Notes under the pieces: model-generated
What the model saw: the letters and a program-made list of their open reading frames with translations, nothing else
The model's database searches: none
What the model was told of the DNA's origin: nothing
Position numbers and translations under genes: made by a program
Shown here: in pieces, positions 12,183 through 26,600 of the stretch
How the letters are laid out: each line of letters begins with the position of its first letter
Numbering within the stretch: the first letter of the stretch is position 1
DNA from: Dimorphilus gyrociliatus
Taxonomy: Eukaryota > Annelida > Polychaeta > Dinophilidae
Assembly: GCA_904063045.1 (NCBI GenBank)
Contig: CAJFCJ010000007.1
Span: 2,673,404-2,737,403, forward strand
Direction of reading: 5' to 3'
DNA length: 64,000 bases

Positions 12183-13491
12183 ATGGCAGAGGAGGATAAA
12201 ACCCGCAATAATTCCGTTCAACACACTAATCCACCTATTAATTGGTTTGAAAATCTTCAAAAATATTTAATGGGTAATATGGAAGTTTTGGATCAATTTC
12301 TGGAAGATAAGCCGGTGCTCTTACAATTTCCAATTTGGATGTTAAGAGCAACTGGTGCCCCTATATTCGTGAACAATCCGTTAAGTGGGGTGTTTATTCT
12401 TGCAGCTCTTTTTTACTCGAATTCATGGGTTTCCGTATGCGCTCTGATGAGTCTTGTTGTGGCTATCTCGACAGCCTTACTCTTAAATCGTGATCAATCT
12501 GAAATATCCAGCGGTGGCATAACGTTCAATAGTATGTTGACTGGAATTATCGTTTCTAGTATGATTGACAAGGATGATTGGTACCCATGGACAATATTTC
12601 CCATCGTATTCTTAAGTTTTTCATGGTAAGTTAATTAATTATTATTTTACAGAATATAGAGAAATAACTATTAAATTTAATAAAACGACAAAAACTTTAT
12701 AAAGACAATTTTCTATAAAATATCAAAATATTACAGTGTTTTCATCAGTTATGGACTAAATAATATTTTCTCGGCAATTGAAGCCCCAGCATTGAACTTA
12801 CCCTTTTGTGTATTATCATTTATCTTCATTGGATCGTGCTTATCAAATACTGATAACAATTATTTTCCGATTAAAACATCAGTAGGATACAATTATACGG
12901 ATGATTTGGAATGGGGAAAAGTTTTTAAATCAATTGTCACAAGTGCTGCACAAATTTACGGTTCAGACAAAGTAGTTTGCGGCGTTTTGGTTCTGATGGG
13001 TCTCTTCGTTAGTTCTCCAATCATTTGCTTACATGCTGTGTTGGGAGTTATTTATAGTTCTTTAGTTGGTGAGTCGTTACTTTTAAATTTTCTTCCTCAT
13101 TAAATGATATAAAATGATTAATTTTCGTTATAAAGCCGTTGCTATTGACGCTCCTCCTGAAGAGATTTATAACGGATCATGGTCTTACTGTGCATTACTG
13201 ACTTGTGCCAGTTTGGGAGGTTTCTTTATTGTTCTTAATATAAGAACTCATATATTGGCAATAACTGGGGCTTGTTTGTCGACGATAGCATTTGGAGCGT
13301 TAAGAGAATCGTTAAAACCTTTACCAGTTTTGGCATTCCCGTTTGTTCTAACAGCAGTAATTCTTTATAAATCCGCCGACGATGTTTACTTTAAGAAAAT
13401 ACCACTTCAGAGTATATCATATCCGGAAAAACATATCAAGGAGTACGGTCATCAAAATTCAGCTGTTTCTCCAATAGTACCACCCGTATAA
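12183..13491 (+). CDS. Urea transporter (SLC14 family)
   Basis: Urea channel of the plasma membrane. Three exons: 12183-12625, 12737-13068 and 13136-13491, giving 376 aa, the usual length for UT-B. It aligns along the whole family: KPVLLQFPIWMLRATGAPIF and NNPLSGVFIL in the first half, AAQIYGSDKVVCG and ICLHAVLG in the second, as expected for the internal two-fold repeat. The paired pore glutamines are present (Q48 in LLQF, Q220 in AAQIYG). However, the threonine of the LPxxTxPF signature is replaced in both halves: APALNLPF has N168 and LPVLAFPF has A325. About ten hydrophobic segments are present and there is no signal peptide. AATAAA follows at about 13642. Family assignment is firm; normal urea permeation is not assured given the changed pore positions. 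Confidence 0.9.
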
Positions 13492-13707
13492 TCCAAAAAT
13501 TCCATGGAAAGAATACACGAACACGTATTTAAAAAAAAACGTTCCATTATAGAATAGCAGATTGTTTACTATTTCTGCACCGAATATTTAATTAGTGAAG
13601 TTTTATGCAAATTGTAATAATTATAGATATAGCTAGATAAAAAATAAACAAACAAATAAATAAACAAAACAGTAAGAGCGGCTAAACAATAATAAATATG
13701 TGTTTTA

Positions 13708-13977
13708 TCACATTTGAGGATTAAAATAGAACATTGTAAAAAAGAGAAGCAATATTAATAAAACAATTAAAATACTAGTGCTGGTAAATTTACATTGATC
13801 AGTTTGATACCAGTTTTGTCTTTTTTCATTATTTTCTACCGACAGTGTTCTCTCATAATTCATTGTAGAAGACATATTATTTGTATCACTGTTATTGTTT
13901 GCCTTTACAATGTGAGAGTCTTTTCCATCGTCCTCTCTCGCGTAATCTCTTAACATTGAATAACGAACCTCAGCCAT
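13708..13977 (-). CDS. Small tail-anchored membrane protein, hypothetical
   Basis: A single reading frame of 89 aa from an ATG at 13977. The first two thirds are polar and Asn/Ser-rich. A strongly hydrophobic segment (about 65-84, LIVLLILLLFFTMFYF) sits at the extreme C-terminus, followed by only NPQM, the plan of a tail-anchored protein. I do not recognise the family. It lies between the 3' end of the urea transporter and the 3' end of the dynein gene, so it could also be a chance frame or an exon of something larger. The hydrophobic tail and ATG context favour a real small gene, but only modestly. Confidence 0.4.
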   Translation of the reverse strand: MAEVRYSMLRDYAREDDGKDSHIVKANNNSDTNNMSSTMNYERTLSVENNEKRQNWYQTDQCKFTSTSILIVLLILLLFFTMFYFNPQM

Positions 13978-14668
13978 ATAATCAATATTTTCTTTCGTCA
14001 AGACGAAATATAAATAGTAACAGGAATAGAAGCATAAAATATATTCTGATAATGCTTTGTATTGTATTTCTATATATACAAATATATATTATTTTATATT
14101 AATATTTAATATTTTCACTCCATTCACTTTGAACCGATATTAAAGATAGGTTACAGGTTTACTAGCTTGATATATACACCTATTGAGTCCATGAGGCCTC
14201 TACTATTATGCCTGCATTGAGTAAGTGTTCCTCTGTGGCCTTAGGAATAATATAAATAGAAAATATTTAGCAGACAGCTAGTTTTTCTTTTTTTTTTTTG
14301 CATGCGAACGATAGATGAATGAATATTGATGTTTGTCAACAATTTTTAAACTATTAATTAATAATACTAATGGTTTATTTACTTATTTTTCTGTACATAC
14401 TTATCACAGACGTAGAATTATCACCTGGACAGAGAGAGAATGAAAAGCTTTACGCTTGTTTCTTTTTTCTCAGCAAAAATGACAAACAATAGACGTAAGC
14501 TTCCCTCAAAGAAAATTTATATATATATATTAATAATTGTAAATAAAGAGTTTATAATAGGAAAAAAATGATATCAAAAAACGGAATAGAAACTGATAAA
14601 ATAGATTATTTCTTTCTTCTGTGCTCTTATTTGTTGGTTTGTTTTGTTTTGCTTTTTGCATAGTCTTT
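13978..14668. other. Dynein 3' region and spacer
   Basis: About 690 bases downstream of the dynein stop and upstream of the small tail-anchored frame. It is AT-rich, with a short TA run at about 14518-14530 and poly-T near 14290. No gene is supported. Confidence 0.5.
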
Positions 14669-17600
14669 CTATTTTGTATCACAAAGTAAAGCCACTCCTC
14701 TTAGGATCCAGTGATCTGGAGTTTTGGAACATTTTAGTTGTACAACCGCAATATAGGTTAAATCTGTTCTTCTCGGCTTTTTATATATCGGACATATGTA
14801 TAGAGGAGTATTCTTAGTTTCGCTTGTTGTTAGCGAATTGATAGCGTAGATATGTATAATTGGCATTTGTTCAAAAAGTACTTTGGCTTTCGCTTCTATT
14901 AATCTATGATTTCTCTTGTCCCATGCTGCACCCTCTAAGAAGAGGCCGTAGACGTATACTCCTTCATCCGGTCCAACTTTGACATCGTCTTTCATCATTT
15001 TCATCACCTATTAGAAGTTAATTGGTATTTTTTGTAATTTTTTCTTGATAAAGTAATCAATACTTACATCATTAGTTAGAACTACGGTATCGAGAGCCCA
15101 GCCTTTGTGGGCGCGGGTAACTTCCTGTCTCATGGCAGTTATAAATCCTTGAGGATTAAAGAATCCTGTCATCCAGAAGCAAGTAGGTCGACCCTCGAAT
15201 ACCCAAGAATGAAATTGATTATTTCTATCAATTAATTCAGTAAACCAAAAGCCGAGAGAAGATGATTCCCAAGAAATTTTCCTCCAGGCATTTGGAATAC
15301 GAGCATCAAACATACAGTCGAGGGCATCTCTCAAAGAGTCAGACATAATGATTGTACCATCGATAGCTAATTTCAGGTCATTTAGTGTCGAACGAACGCA
15401 TGAGATAACCTTTTGCATTCTGTCAACTTCTTGCCTTAAAAAGATGTTCATTGGTTGTAAGCTACCCATCTTTTGCAACCTCTCTTGTACTTCAAATGGT
15501 ATGTAATCGTTCGGTAGTTTATCAAGCATGTCATCAGCTAATCTGTAAACATAACTTTCTCTGGTCTCTCCTCCACCACCAGACGAATCTTTGGGTTGTA
15601 TACTTAAAGTTGTGTCCAGAATAGACTTAACCGTTTTTGTTTGATAGGTAATATCGGCATTTGAGTGAAGACCAAATACCTCGGGACTATCGGTATTTGG
15701 TAAATCATTTATATAGTCATTGATATCGTTAATCTTTTTGCCACTCGGTATAACGTATTCATTATGGAAACTGAAGCTACTGGCAAACATCTCATCTTTA
15801 AACCATGTTTTACAGAAAGTATTTAGTAGACGTTTATCGAAGTCATCTGTAACTCTACCACCGTATTGAATTTCCCCAAACATATAGCGAACGCACGTCC
15901 AATTCACACCTCTCTTCAAGTCGGTATCGTCTAAATGATTTTGAACAAATTGAACTGATGCGTTAAAATCGGCTGTATTAAACTCATAAGGTATATTCCA
16001 GCCTAATGGACCGAATTTTCTTCGTTCCTGAACGACAGAGTGCAAAAACGCCACACCAAAAAGCATAGGCCTCCATTGTGGCATATTAGATATATCTAAG
16101 AAATCTTGCGTAACACCTGCATATGTTCTCTTTAAACCAGCTTTTACACCTTGAGGTGGTTCGTTTGTGAATTTTATAGACATTTGTAAAAATGTTATAG
16201 GGAATTTTGGATGAATTTCGGTCGTTACCCATACTCTGAATTCATCATGAATTTGTTCAGTTTCTAATACTTGATCCATAACCTCAATAACGTATGCCAA
16301 ACTCAAATGGCAATTTTGTAATAGTACCCAACCACCGTTTGTCATACAATTGCTCATTAATCTACGAGCGTGAATTTCTTGACCTTGACCCATAGAAATA
16401 GCTCGACATTCAACTTTGTGCTTTTTAGCCAAAGCCTCTATGCTGCTTGTTGGATCCGAACCCATAGATAGAAGACCAACAAGTGGGGTTCTGCTGACAC
16501 TCTCTTCCCAAACTTTCTCAACATCCAATATTATCCCTTCAGCATACTTTTCGCCAAGAGAATCAGCGACGTACTTTCTGGCCTGAGACAGAGTTCTGTC
16601 CGGACACCAACATCGGACTAGTAATAATCTTCTAAATACATCTAGTGTGTTATTGTAGCCATCTGGTATAGTTTCTTCTTCAGGGGCCTCTTTGTCGAAC
16701 CAAGACTTCCACTGTTTTTCATTACGAGCAACTTGTTCTAAAATACCCGAGAACTGATGTAAATTAGATAATTCAACCAAATTCAACCATGTTGTATCAG
16801 TAATCCACTTAGCAGGTATCGGCTGTACGACCTTTAAATCTAGAGATGCTCCACCCTTGATGAACGTAAGGAATTCTTCTCTTTTAATCTTGCCGCTCTG
16901 TATATCGATTTTCATGGCTAATAAGAGAGTAAACATCATCTTATCGCATTCGTAAAGTCCTCTTACTGTATACTTGAATACTTCAAAAGTCATATATTCA
17001 ATTATATTTTGCATTCTCTTTTGAGTGATAGGTGATTTTTGAGATTTAGCCATAGATTGATCGAAAAGACCTAAGAATTGTTTCAACGATGTCTGATACA
17101 TTACATTTACAGTTGACATTTCAACGATAATGAAATAGAGAATTGAGCCTCTTGTAGCTACTGGTCTAAACTCTTCTCTTGCAGCATTTATCTTTATTTC
17201 TGTATCGGCAGCAATTTGTAATTTTTGGTTGACATCTACCGATGTAACCTTTGTGGTTTTTAATACATCTATCAAATTTTCATCGTCAACTAATGAACCC
17301 TCAGTTGATGTTAATCTGAACAATAAATTATCTTCCAATTCCTTCATTTTCCGTTTATTGGCTGTTACATCTTCCATTAGTTTTACTCTTTCGGATTCTA
17401 ATTCCGCTTTTTCAGTTAGAATTACCCGACCAAGCAACTGATCTTCAAGACCCTTTATTGTAACGGTGAAATCAATAATAGCAGTTCTGGCCGATATCTC
17501 TGGAGTATAGATGGGGTTGGGTAGTTTTGTTGTTATATATAATCTAAATCCGTCCATAACATCAACCTCTTTGTCACCAACTTTTACTTTGAAAGTCGAC

Positions 17601-20600
17601 CCTGATTTTATGTAGTTCTTTTCCAAAACGTTGTCCAAAGCCGGATCCAATTCCTCGCCCACATCTTCAATAAGCAATGGTCTTCCTAAACTTAATGCGT
17701 CTTCTAAATGTTGTCTAAAGTACTTATGATTTAAACTTGTAATTTGTAGCTCATTCTTTGATTCTTTGTTCTTAATCCAAGTAATACCTTGTGTCTGAGG
17801 ATCAATGAGTAAAGGAAATCTTGCTGCTTTTGTAACAATTATACCATTCTGAATAGAAAGTTCATCATTAGGTAAGCCTTCTAAGTTCCATTCGGCTACT
17901 GTTGTAGGGTCGGTTAACATACCAAGAACATTAAGATTTGCAGTATAAGGTATTTTTCTAGTCTTTAATTCTTTTGTCCAATGTTTGTTTAATAAAGATC
18001 TAAAGTCTTGATTAAATGGTCCTGAGTAGGAAAGGAAGGCGGTGCACATTAAAATGTCACCTACTAATCGGCCAATTTGAGCTTTAAATTCTTTACTCTG
18101 TTCTGTCCATCTCTCTCTTTCTCCAGCCAATCCATTGATTAATTCCGAAGCTGCGTTCATTTTCCTCTTACAGCGATCAGCGTCGTCAAGTAGATCTTGC
18201 TTGTCTTTCATAGCTTTATCGTAAACTGCTTGAACTTTATCTAACTCCTTCTGCTTGTCGTCTAATTGAGCCTGAGCTTTGTTCAAATCTCCCATTGCAG
18301 CTTGTAATCTGGCCTCTTGAACAGCAAGATTAGCCTTAAGAGGTAATACTTCTTTGTTGATGTAAAAGAATTTAGCCATAGCTGTAGTCCAAGACAAAAG
18401 TCCAGCAACGTTACCACAAACTCTCTTTGCTTGTTCCATGTTGTAATCTTCCCCAGCGAAATAAGGTTGCAACAGCTCAACAGTTTCATCATTTATAGTA
18501 TCCTTAGGGAAGGAAAGTAAAGCTTGTAAGAAATTTCCTCCTGACATCATTTTTAAACTTTCTGACCAACTAGTCTTAATTCCTCCTTTTTCTTCATCAA
18601 TAGCTGTTGGTTCAACTCTTCTCTGGAAGAGAATGAGTACACAATCCATAATTTTCGTAATTAAATATGGAGGACGTCCAAGTTTTCTGACAGTTGCAAT
18701 ATCGGCTGGTTTAATAGTGTTTAGAGCTGCCTCAGCTTCTTCAAGGGCAGGTCTAGCTGCTTCCAACTTTCCCTCAGCGATAACTTTATCGGCTTCAATA
18801 GAATCTACAATAGCTTGAGCTTTATCCTTAACTTTTTGCACCTGATTTTTAATTTTTTGAGCTGCTTCAGCCTTGACTGTAACTTCTTTCAGAACTTCGC
18901 TTGCTTTCTCTGAAGCAACAGCCAATTCCTTTTCCTTTTCGACTAACTCCTTAGCTAACTCGGCCACTGATTGGGCAGCCTCAACTAATTTAGCCAAACC
19001 TGTATCCATACGGTCAGCCATATCACCTATTTCTTTCTTTTTAGTCGCATAAACTTTCTTATATCCTGCTATAAAGGATAGATATGACTTAGGAGTTACA
19101 TGAGCAGTTCGTCGATATCTTTGAAAATAGTCTAAGCAACTTTGGGCGACTCCGTCATGAACAGTACCCATACTGTGTATAACCTGTTTCTTTATTTCAG
19201 GTGAACATTCCATCGGGAAGACATGAAGGAAGTGATCAGCTACAGCAATAAGAGCTTCCTTTGGCCAACGTTGGAACCAATCCATTGTACATCCTGAAAT
19301 TAGTCCTGGAAATTTCAAGGCTCTCGATCTAAATTTCTCTCCAACTGGTGAGAAGCAAAGTACTACATGCAAATTCTGTCTTGTTCTACTTAAAAAGTAA
19401 TCGTAAAGATTTTCATTTGTAGGTGGTCTTCTAGGATATTCTTTCTTCATAACAGATATAAGTTCTTGCGTAATTTCATCTAACTCATCTCTGGCGAATA
19501 AGTTAGATACTACACCAGAGCTGAGAACGTTATTAAGGTACTCAAGGAAGCCTTCGTCCTTTATTTCTTGATCAGTAAAGATAAAGGTAATACCCTGACC
19601 TTGATGTCCAGCTACTCTGTATAAGTATTTCAAATCTTCCAGCAAATTGGAAACATTATATGAACGTGTCAGAGTTATTTGGAAGGTTTTATAACCAGCG
19701 ATAAACGATGCCAATCTTGTTAAAGACTGTTTTCCAGAGCCACCAACACCTACTAGAAGAGCGTTGCCTCTTGGAGTTCTGATAATTCTTGAAATCTTTA
19801 CTAAATGAATCATTGCATCAGTGAAAAACACCAAATCCATGCCGGATCCTCTAATAGATTCATTATATTGTTGAAGGAACATCTGTAAACGATCTTTCAG
19901 TTGATCAAAATTTTCGACCTGCAAAAAATAAGATAAACAATAACTCTATTCAAAATATCGTTATTTCAATCTCACAGGTTCATACACTTTCGGCATATCG
20001 AAATCAGCATCTTCCGGTTCTTCTCCAGTTGCTTCTGGGGCATCTCTATTTTAGTAAAAAAAACCTAAATAAATATAAATTCTATAACATTTCATTATAT
20101 TAAAGTGCCAATAGTGTAATTAGGATATTTAAAGGTTAATGAAAAAAGCAAGAAGATTACATACATAACAACGATAACAACAATAACTAATAACAGTGAT
20201 AAGGAATAGCAAAACTACTAATATGCTTGAGTTTTTAACGAGTGTAGTTGAGTAAAAGTATCCATCTTGATTGAACTTGAACATTGCTATTATAAAGTGC
20301 CTCTCTGGCATGCCCAAAATGCCAAGATATAACAATTAATCTAAATAATACCTAGATATTTTCCAGAAAGAAATAGGGAAGGGGAATTTTATGCAGGATG
20401 AAATATTATGAAAATCGGTGGTCCGTGTTGATATCTTTTCAGAAATTCTAAAAAATTTAGACTTAAACTAAAAGAAGATATCTTTTTATTTTTGGCTACT
20501 TTTCACTTCCATTTTATCCAATAAGCGATCATGGAAAACGTATAATGAAAACATAAACCGATTCTAAAGTAGAAAATATATCAAATTGAATGAAAAATGT

Positions 20601-23600
20601 CTCCAAAAATGAACATCAGATGTAAAATAGAGATAACAAACAACTAAAAAAAATGATGAAAAATCGAGTATTTAAAAATCAAAAGAAATTGAAGATGTAG
20701 AAAGCTATAATTTTTGTCTAAGATCCTTTTTTTTTGATATTTTCACCTCATAAAATCCATGAAATATCTCGAATTTTCAGTGTATTGACCAAAATCTTCT
20801 CCAATATCTTCAACAACAACCCGCTGAATAGTCTTTTCGAACCACTGAACGTCCGACACTTCAACGCATCTATAGGATTATGGGGTGGCAAGTGCATGGT
20901 TAATGAACAAAGGCAGTTAATTGAGTGCTAATATTATTATTATTATTTAATATAAGAACGCCTCTAAGTTGTCATTTAAGAAATTATAATAAAATAGACA
21001 ATTAGTGACGTTCTATAGGTAAATATCAATTGTAAAATCTATTAGGTGAAGCGTACAGGAACAGTAAACTGGTGCAAATAAGTTTTGGTACATATTTGCT
21101 ATTAGCATGCATTCGGTCACCTATTGAAGTCAACCCAAAGTGATTTAGATTGGTCAACAATTTGACCAATACTTTCGCTTAAATCTTCTGTTGCGACTCT
21201 AGTCGCAGTTTTCGTAAACCAATGATAATCATCCAAAATAGTGAACCTTTGTATTTTGCGCGAAATATTTAAATACATGCATAAGTGATAAAAGAAAATT
21301 TTGTTTTAAATATCTTATATATTGTCTAAAACTATAGCTGTAAATAAAAAATATCTGATCTAAATAGAAAACAATAAACCAGACTAACCTGTCAGCTATG
21401 ACTCGACAGCTCTCGTGTTTCCATAAAGCCAAGAGGGTAGGAACGTCCTTAATAACATCCGAAAGTGTATTAATCATGCCCTGCCATATTCTAGATAAGT
21501 CTCTAAGATTGAAAATATAGTGAAATTTAGCTGGTGTTGGCAACATTTTAATTTTTGTTAGCTGCCACAATCTCCTTGTGACTGGAACTAATTTAGCAAC
21601 CATATCTCTGACTTCCTCACTAAATCCTCTTTCTGCACAATAATGACCACAGCCAATAATACTAAATATTTTATCGATTGATGTATTTGATGGTAGTGTA
21701 CAATTGAAGATATTGAATTGTCTCTTAAGACGCTGGGGTATATCATTTCGACCTCCCCCAGGTTGGATCATAGCAGCCATAAATTGAATATCTACAATAT
21801 TTGTAAAATCACCAGGCTTCTCCAGATTGTAAAATCCTCTCATTTCCATCAGTTGACGTACAATTTCGTTTGCAATTTGATCTCCCCATTCGTTGATTAC
21901 TGGCATATTAATATCATCAACGAAAACTGTCATCTTCTTTCCTGCTGGGGGTCCATAAGTTGAACCCATTCGTTTGTCGACATAGCTTTCAATAGTCCTC
22001 TGGAACATTAATGGTGTTGTGGCTGATGAAAAGTTGAATGACTTTCCTAAATGATTTTCAGGATTATATCTTGCCATGTAACCGTTTATCATGACTGTTT
22101 TAGCTGTTCCCTGTTCACCAATGAGAAGAATTGCTTTTTCTTGTTTGGCTATTGTTTCAATGAGAAAATCTGTTCGGACATTATCGACATTTGGTACTAA
22201 AATGGAGCCGTATTCAGGAGTTGAATCTTTTGGATAGATATATTCTTGAACTCTAGAATTCCAATGAACCCAACTGCCATCTTGTGCCACCAAATAATCA
22301 AATATGGATCCCTCGTTACCTTCACCTTCACCCAAATCTGGCAAATTTAATTTGAACTCCTCTGTCTTTCGAAGCATTTCTTCGAATTTCGCTCTATCAT
22401 CTAACTCAAGGAAGGCACCAATTGACCACATGATTATGAATACATACAACTTTTCATAAAAAGCTTTTGACGGACTTTCACCATGACTGGTTGGAGGAAT
22501 TAATCCTTGTAAGAGATCACAACACTGTCTGATAACAAATGCTTCAAGGACATCCATCTTGAAAACAAAATTTTGAATGGCATATCTATAAATTTGACTG
22601 AAAGAGTCGTCAAATAGCCCCATTATGATGGCTTGTTCTTGAACTGATCTACTATTAAGCCATCCTTCTAAAATTGGTCTCCAATTAAGACCTGAACTTG
22701 ACATGTAAACCATACCGTTTCTAGAAACAGTAGCTGGAGAAGCGTTGTCGATATTATGAGGTTCAAAAATGATTTTACAATTAGCAGCCATTGGAATACG
22801 ATCTCCGTTTGCCAAAGTCAATGTCTTGTTGTCGTCCAATACGGAATTCAAATTTTCGATCCAAATTGCATCTACGGGACCATCAAGAACCAACCATACA
22901 TGCTCACCCTTCTTAGCTCTAAGTGTTCGACGCCAAAGTGTAGAGAAAATACCATCTGTCCAATCGTTTGTAGCAACGTCCAATCTGCCAAACATTTGGG
23001 GAGCTGTAATAGCTTTTGGATTCATTCTCATTTCTCTATGAGGTTCTCCACAATCAGACATAGCTTTCATTAAGATATGAATGCAAGAAGTTTTGCCAGC
23101 ACCGGATGGACCTAGAGTCATCATACCATGTCTAACACGTTGAGTTTCGAAAAGTTGAATCAGTTTCAATACCCAAGCAGGATGATTAACTAATTTAGCA
23201 TTTTCTACTTGCATCCTGATTGCTGACTCTAATTCAGGATAACCAGCTTTATCTAGAGTAATACCAGGGAAGAGATCGTTAATTAGTGATAAGAATAGAG
23301 GTTCATCCTGATCAACTAGTTTTGACAAGTTCATGTCTCGAAGAACTCTCATGACAATTGTTTGCTCAGTATCATTTGGACTTGAACGTTTGACGGCTCC
23401 CAATGTTCTCAAAACAGATAAGATGTTTCTCAAACCAAAATCGTAATGGACCTGTTTTGTGAGTTGTTCTTCGCACAATTTATAAAGAACAAAGAATTTT
23501 CGAGCTAACACAACGTTATCGATAAAACCAACAGAGGCTAGTTTAACTCTTATAATAATCTGTCTATCAGGAACCATCATAGCTACTGTCCTAAAATTGA

Positions 23601-26600
23601 TCTTTAAATTTTCAGGCAACTCCTGACGTCCAGCGTAGCCTGGATTCATTGTTAAGAAGATGCCAAATTCAGGATTCATTGCTACATTATCACCGTCGGT
23701 AAATATGAACTGCTTCTTCCTTTCTTTTTTGCATGTCAGTACGATAGCAATTTGCTGGGCAGCTACAGATAATACGGGTAAATCGATACGGTTAAACTCA
23801 TCGAAACATCCCCAAGATCCAGATTGAGCAAGACCCTTATAGATTCTTCCCAATCCTCGGAAGTCCATCTGATCCGAACAATTGAAAACGACGACATATT
23901 TTCCCAAACATCTTCCCATATCCTTTGTTGTCTCGGTTTTTCCCGTACCAGCTGGACCTGCAGGGGCACCTCCCATTGACATTCCCAAAGCCTGAGAGAG
24001 GGTGATGTAACATCGATCGGTTAAAGGGGTAATTACAAGACGCTCGGTGCACCCTAAAAACTCATTTTGATATTCAAACTCGACATCCGTAATATTGATA
24101 CAGCAGCGATCTGTATCTTCATGGAAATAGAATCTTGTTTGTTTCTGCCATTCAAAATCCAATGGATTCTTTATATTTTTTGATACTAGATCATTAAAGA
24201 TATCCCTTTGATGAACATGAATAGTGATTAAAGTTTCAAATTTGGTTCTTTCTACTTTTGTTAAATCTCTTGTTGTTTGATCGATTAACGTATTCAATAA
24301 GCTTAAGAAATTTTGATTGGTCTGATTCATAATCTTTTTATCAGATCTTGCATTCATTAAAGCATTTGTTGAGTCTCTAGTCCAAATCAACTGAATGCCA
24401 AGAAGACCTACTTGGGCAGGGTAAGATTCTAAAAATTCCAATAATTGAAAACCCGAGTCTGAAATTGTCACTGCAGCAACTCTAATAACGTTGTGCATAG
24501 ATTTGTGTGCCATTTGCATTAGAGACATTAGCCAAATTTCCACGTTACCTTCAGCTTTAACAGGTTTGATGAGATCAATTGTTTCACCTTCTGAAGAATG
24601 AATTGACAAAATACTTTCGTATTGTTTTTCATGGAATTTCACTGATTTTATATTATCAAACACGCTAAGTAAGTGAGCCTGGATAGTATGAGGATCGCTT
24701 GCTTGACCCAAAATTTCCAATAAAGCAGGGTCACTAACAAAGAAGAAACGCGGAAATAATAAACGTTTCTTTTCCAAATAACCTGTCAAAGATTTCTGAC
24801 ACAATTCTAATTGTTCTAATAAGTGAGGTAGTAATTGACTAAGTGTTTCATCTCCCACGCAGCATTGTACCACATTGGGCGTTTCGTGAGCTCTCGTCAT
24901 TATTTTTATCCACGATTTGTCAATATTTGAAAATCTCTTAGCTTCTTTGGGCAATTGTTTTGCAATATCTCCTCCAACGAAGACTGCTTCTAAATATACC
25001 CAAAGATTTTGTACAGTCATCCAATTTTCAATAATTTCCGAAGAATTTGATAGTTTCTGTACCCATGTTTGAATATTCTTTTTGAAAGGGGCATTATATC
25101 TATTAGATAGCAGAGAGGATAAGACCATAAGAGAATCTTCCATTGTCGATACAATTTCCGAAGTAGAATCTCCTCGAAGTAATAATTCACCTCTGCTCTT
25201 AAATGATCCAAAAGTAAAGTCGACGCCATTCCATTCGTTTATAACTTGTTTCAGCTTAGCTTCAATATCCTTTTCTTTGACAGCCGCTATGCAAATGTCC
25301 TCAATATCTTCTTTGTACTTAACAAGTGGAGCTTCCAAAACGTTCTTTAATACAAAATCATCTCTTTCAACATCGAATGTATGGCCAGTTAAATCTGCTA
25401 TTCTCTGCCAATGCCTTGCTTTCATCGCTTTATTAGACATTAATTCAAGTAGAGGAACCATTTCGTTAAAATCGTCAATAGTCTTTCGTAAAACTTCGAA
25501 AGCTGGCCACTCCTTTAAAGCCTTCGGTAGCTTACGACATCTGTTTTGGAATTCTTGAAGTTCTACGTTAATTTTCTCAATGTTAATATCCGTCCATAAA
25601 ATATCATAATAGCCTCGAACTGTATCAATAACGTCGTTAAATAGACCGTAAAGTTTCTGTAACAGATTTAATTCCTTTTTAATCTTTAGCAATTGAGGAT
25701 ATTCAGTTACGGGTAAACCAAACAATTCCTCTCCTCCAGTGTATGTAATAAATTTCCTGTATAGTGTGTCAAATGTATTTTGAAAGATTACTAGGCGATC
25801 CGAAGCTTCTCTGGGTTCAATGCCGGCAACCATCGGACCTCTCTCGTCATAATTATAATAGAATTCATCACAATCCTTAATGAATATTTTAACATTATCG
25901 ATAAGTTCTGTTCTAAAGTTAGGTTGGATTTCTAGCAAGGTTGAGGCAACTTCGACTGTTTGACTTTGTAATTTTTGCCACGAGTATCGTAGAGTATCAC
26001 ACTTTTCTGCTTCTTCTTTAACAACTGGTAGCTCGTGTTTATTAAGCATAGCATACGATTCTTCGATTGGACTGATATCCATGTCGATTCTAATTTCATT
26101 TTCTCGTATTTCCTTCAGGGCTGCCATGGCGAAACGAATGTCATCCAAGTCTTTGATTGGTCTTGATAAACGTTTCACAACATCTTCAATAAATTCAAGA
26201 ATCTCATTCATTTTTGTTCTATATTTATTATTACAATGCTTTCCGTAATGAAGGCACCATTGACGAGTCTCAGCTACTAGACCATCTTTAAGGACCTGGG
26301 TAAATATAGCTATTGGGCCTATTCTAACACTTTCTTGCATAGATAAAATTTCTCTTTCTAATTCTTCATATTTGAAAATCTTCTGCTCAAATTCATTAAG
26401 ATTAGGTGCATCTTTAAGGAAGAGTTGTAAGTCTTCTTCCCTATCGACCTCCCATACATCGCTAAACTTGTGAAATTGTTGTAGAGCTGTTTGAACATCT
26501 TTCTTTGTTGCATTTATCGATGTTGATAAAATCGATATAAGCTTAGAGATGTCCTTGTTTGTGGACACACTCAAGAAGTAATTATTTGGCATTTCTTGAA

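Noticed and set aside
20129-20335. Minus-strand frame in the dynein 1.08 kb intron
   Set aside because: The dynein protein is continuous without it; hydrophobic chance translation.
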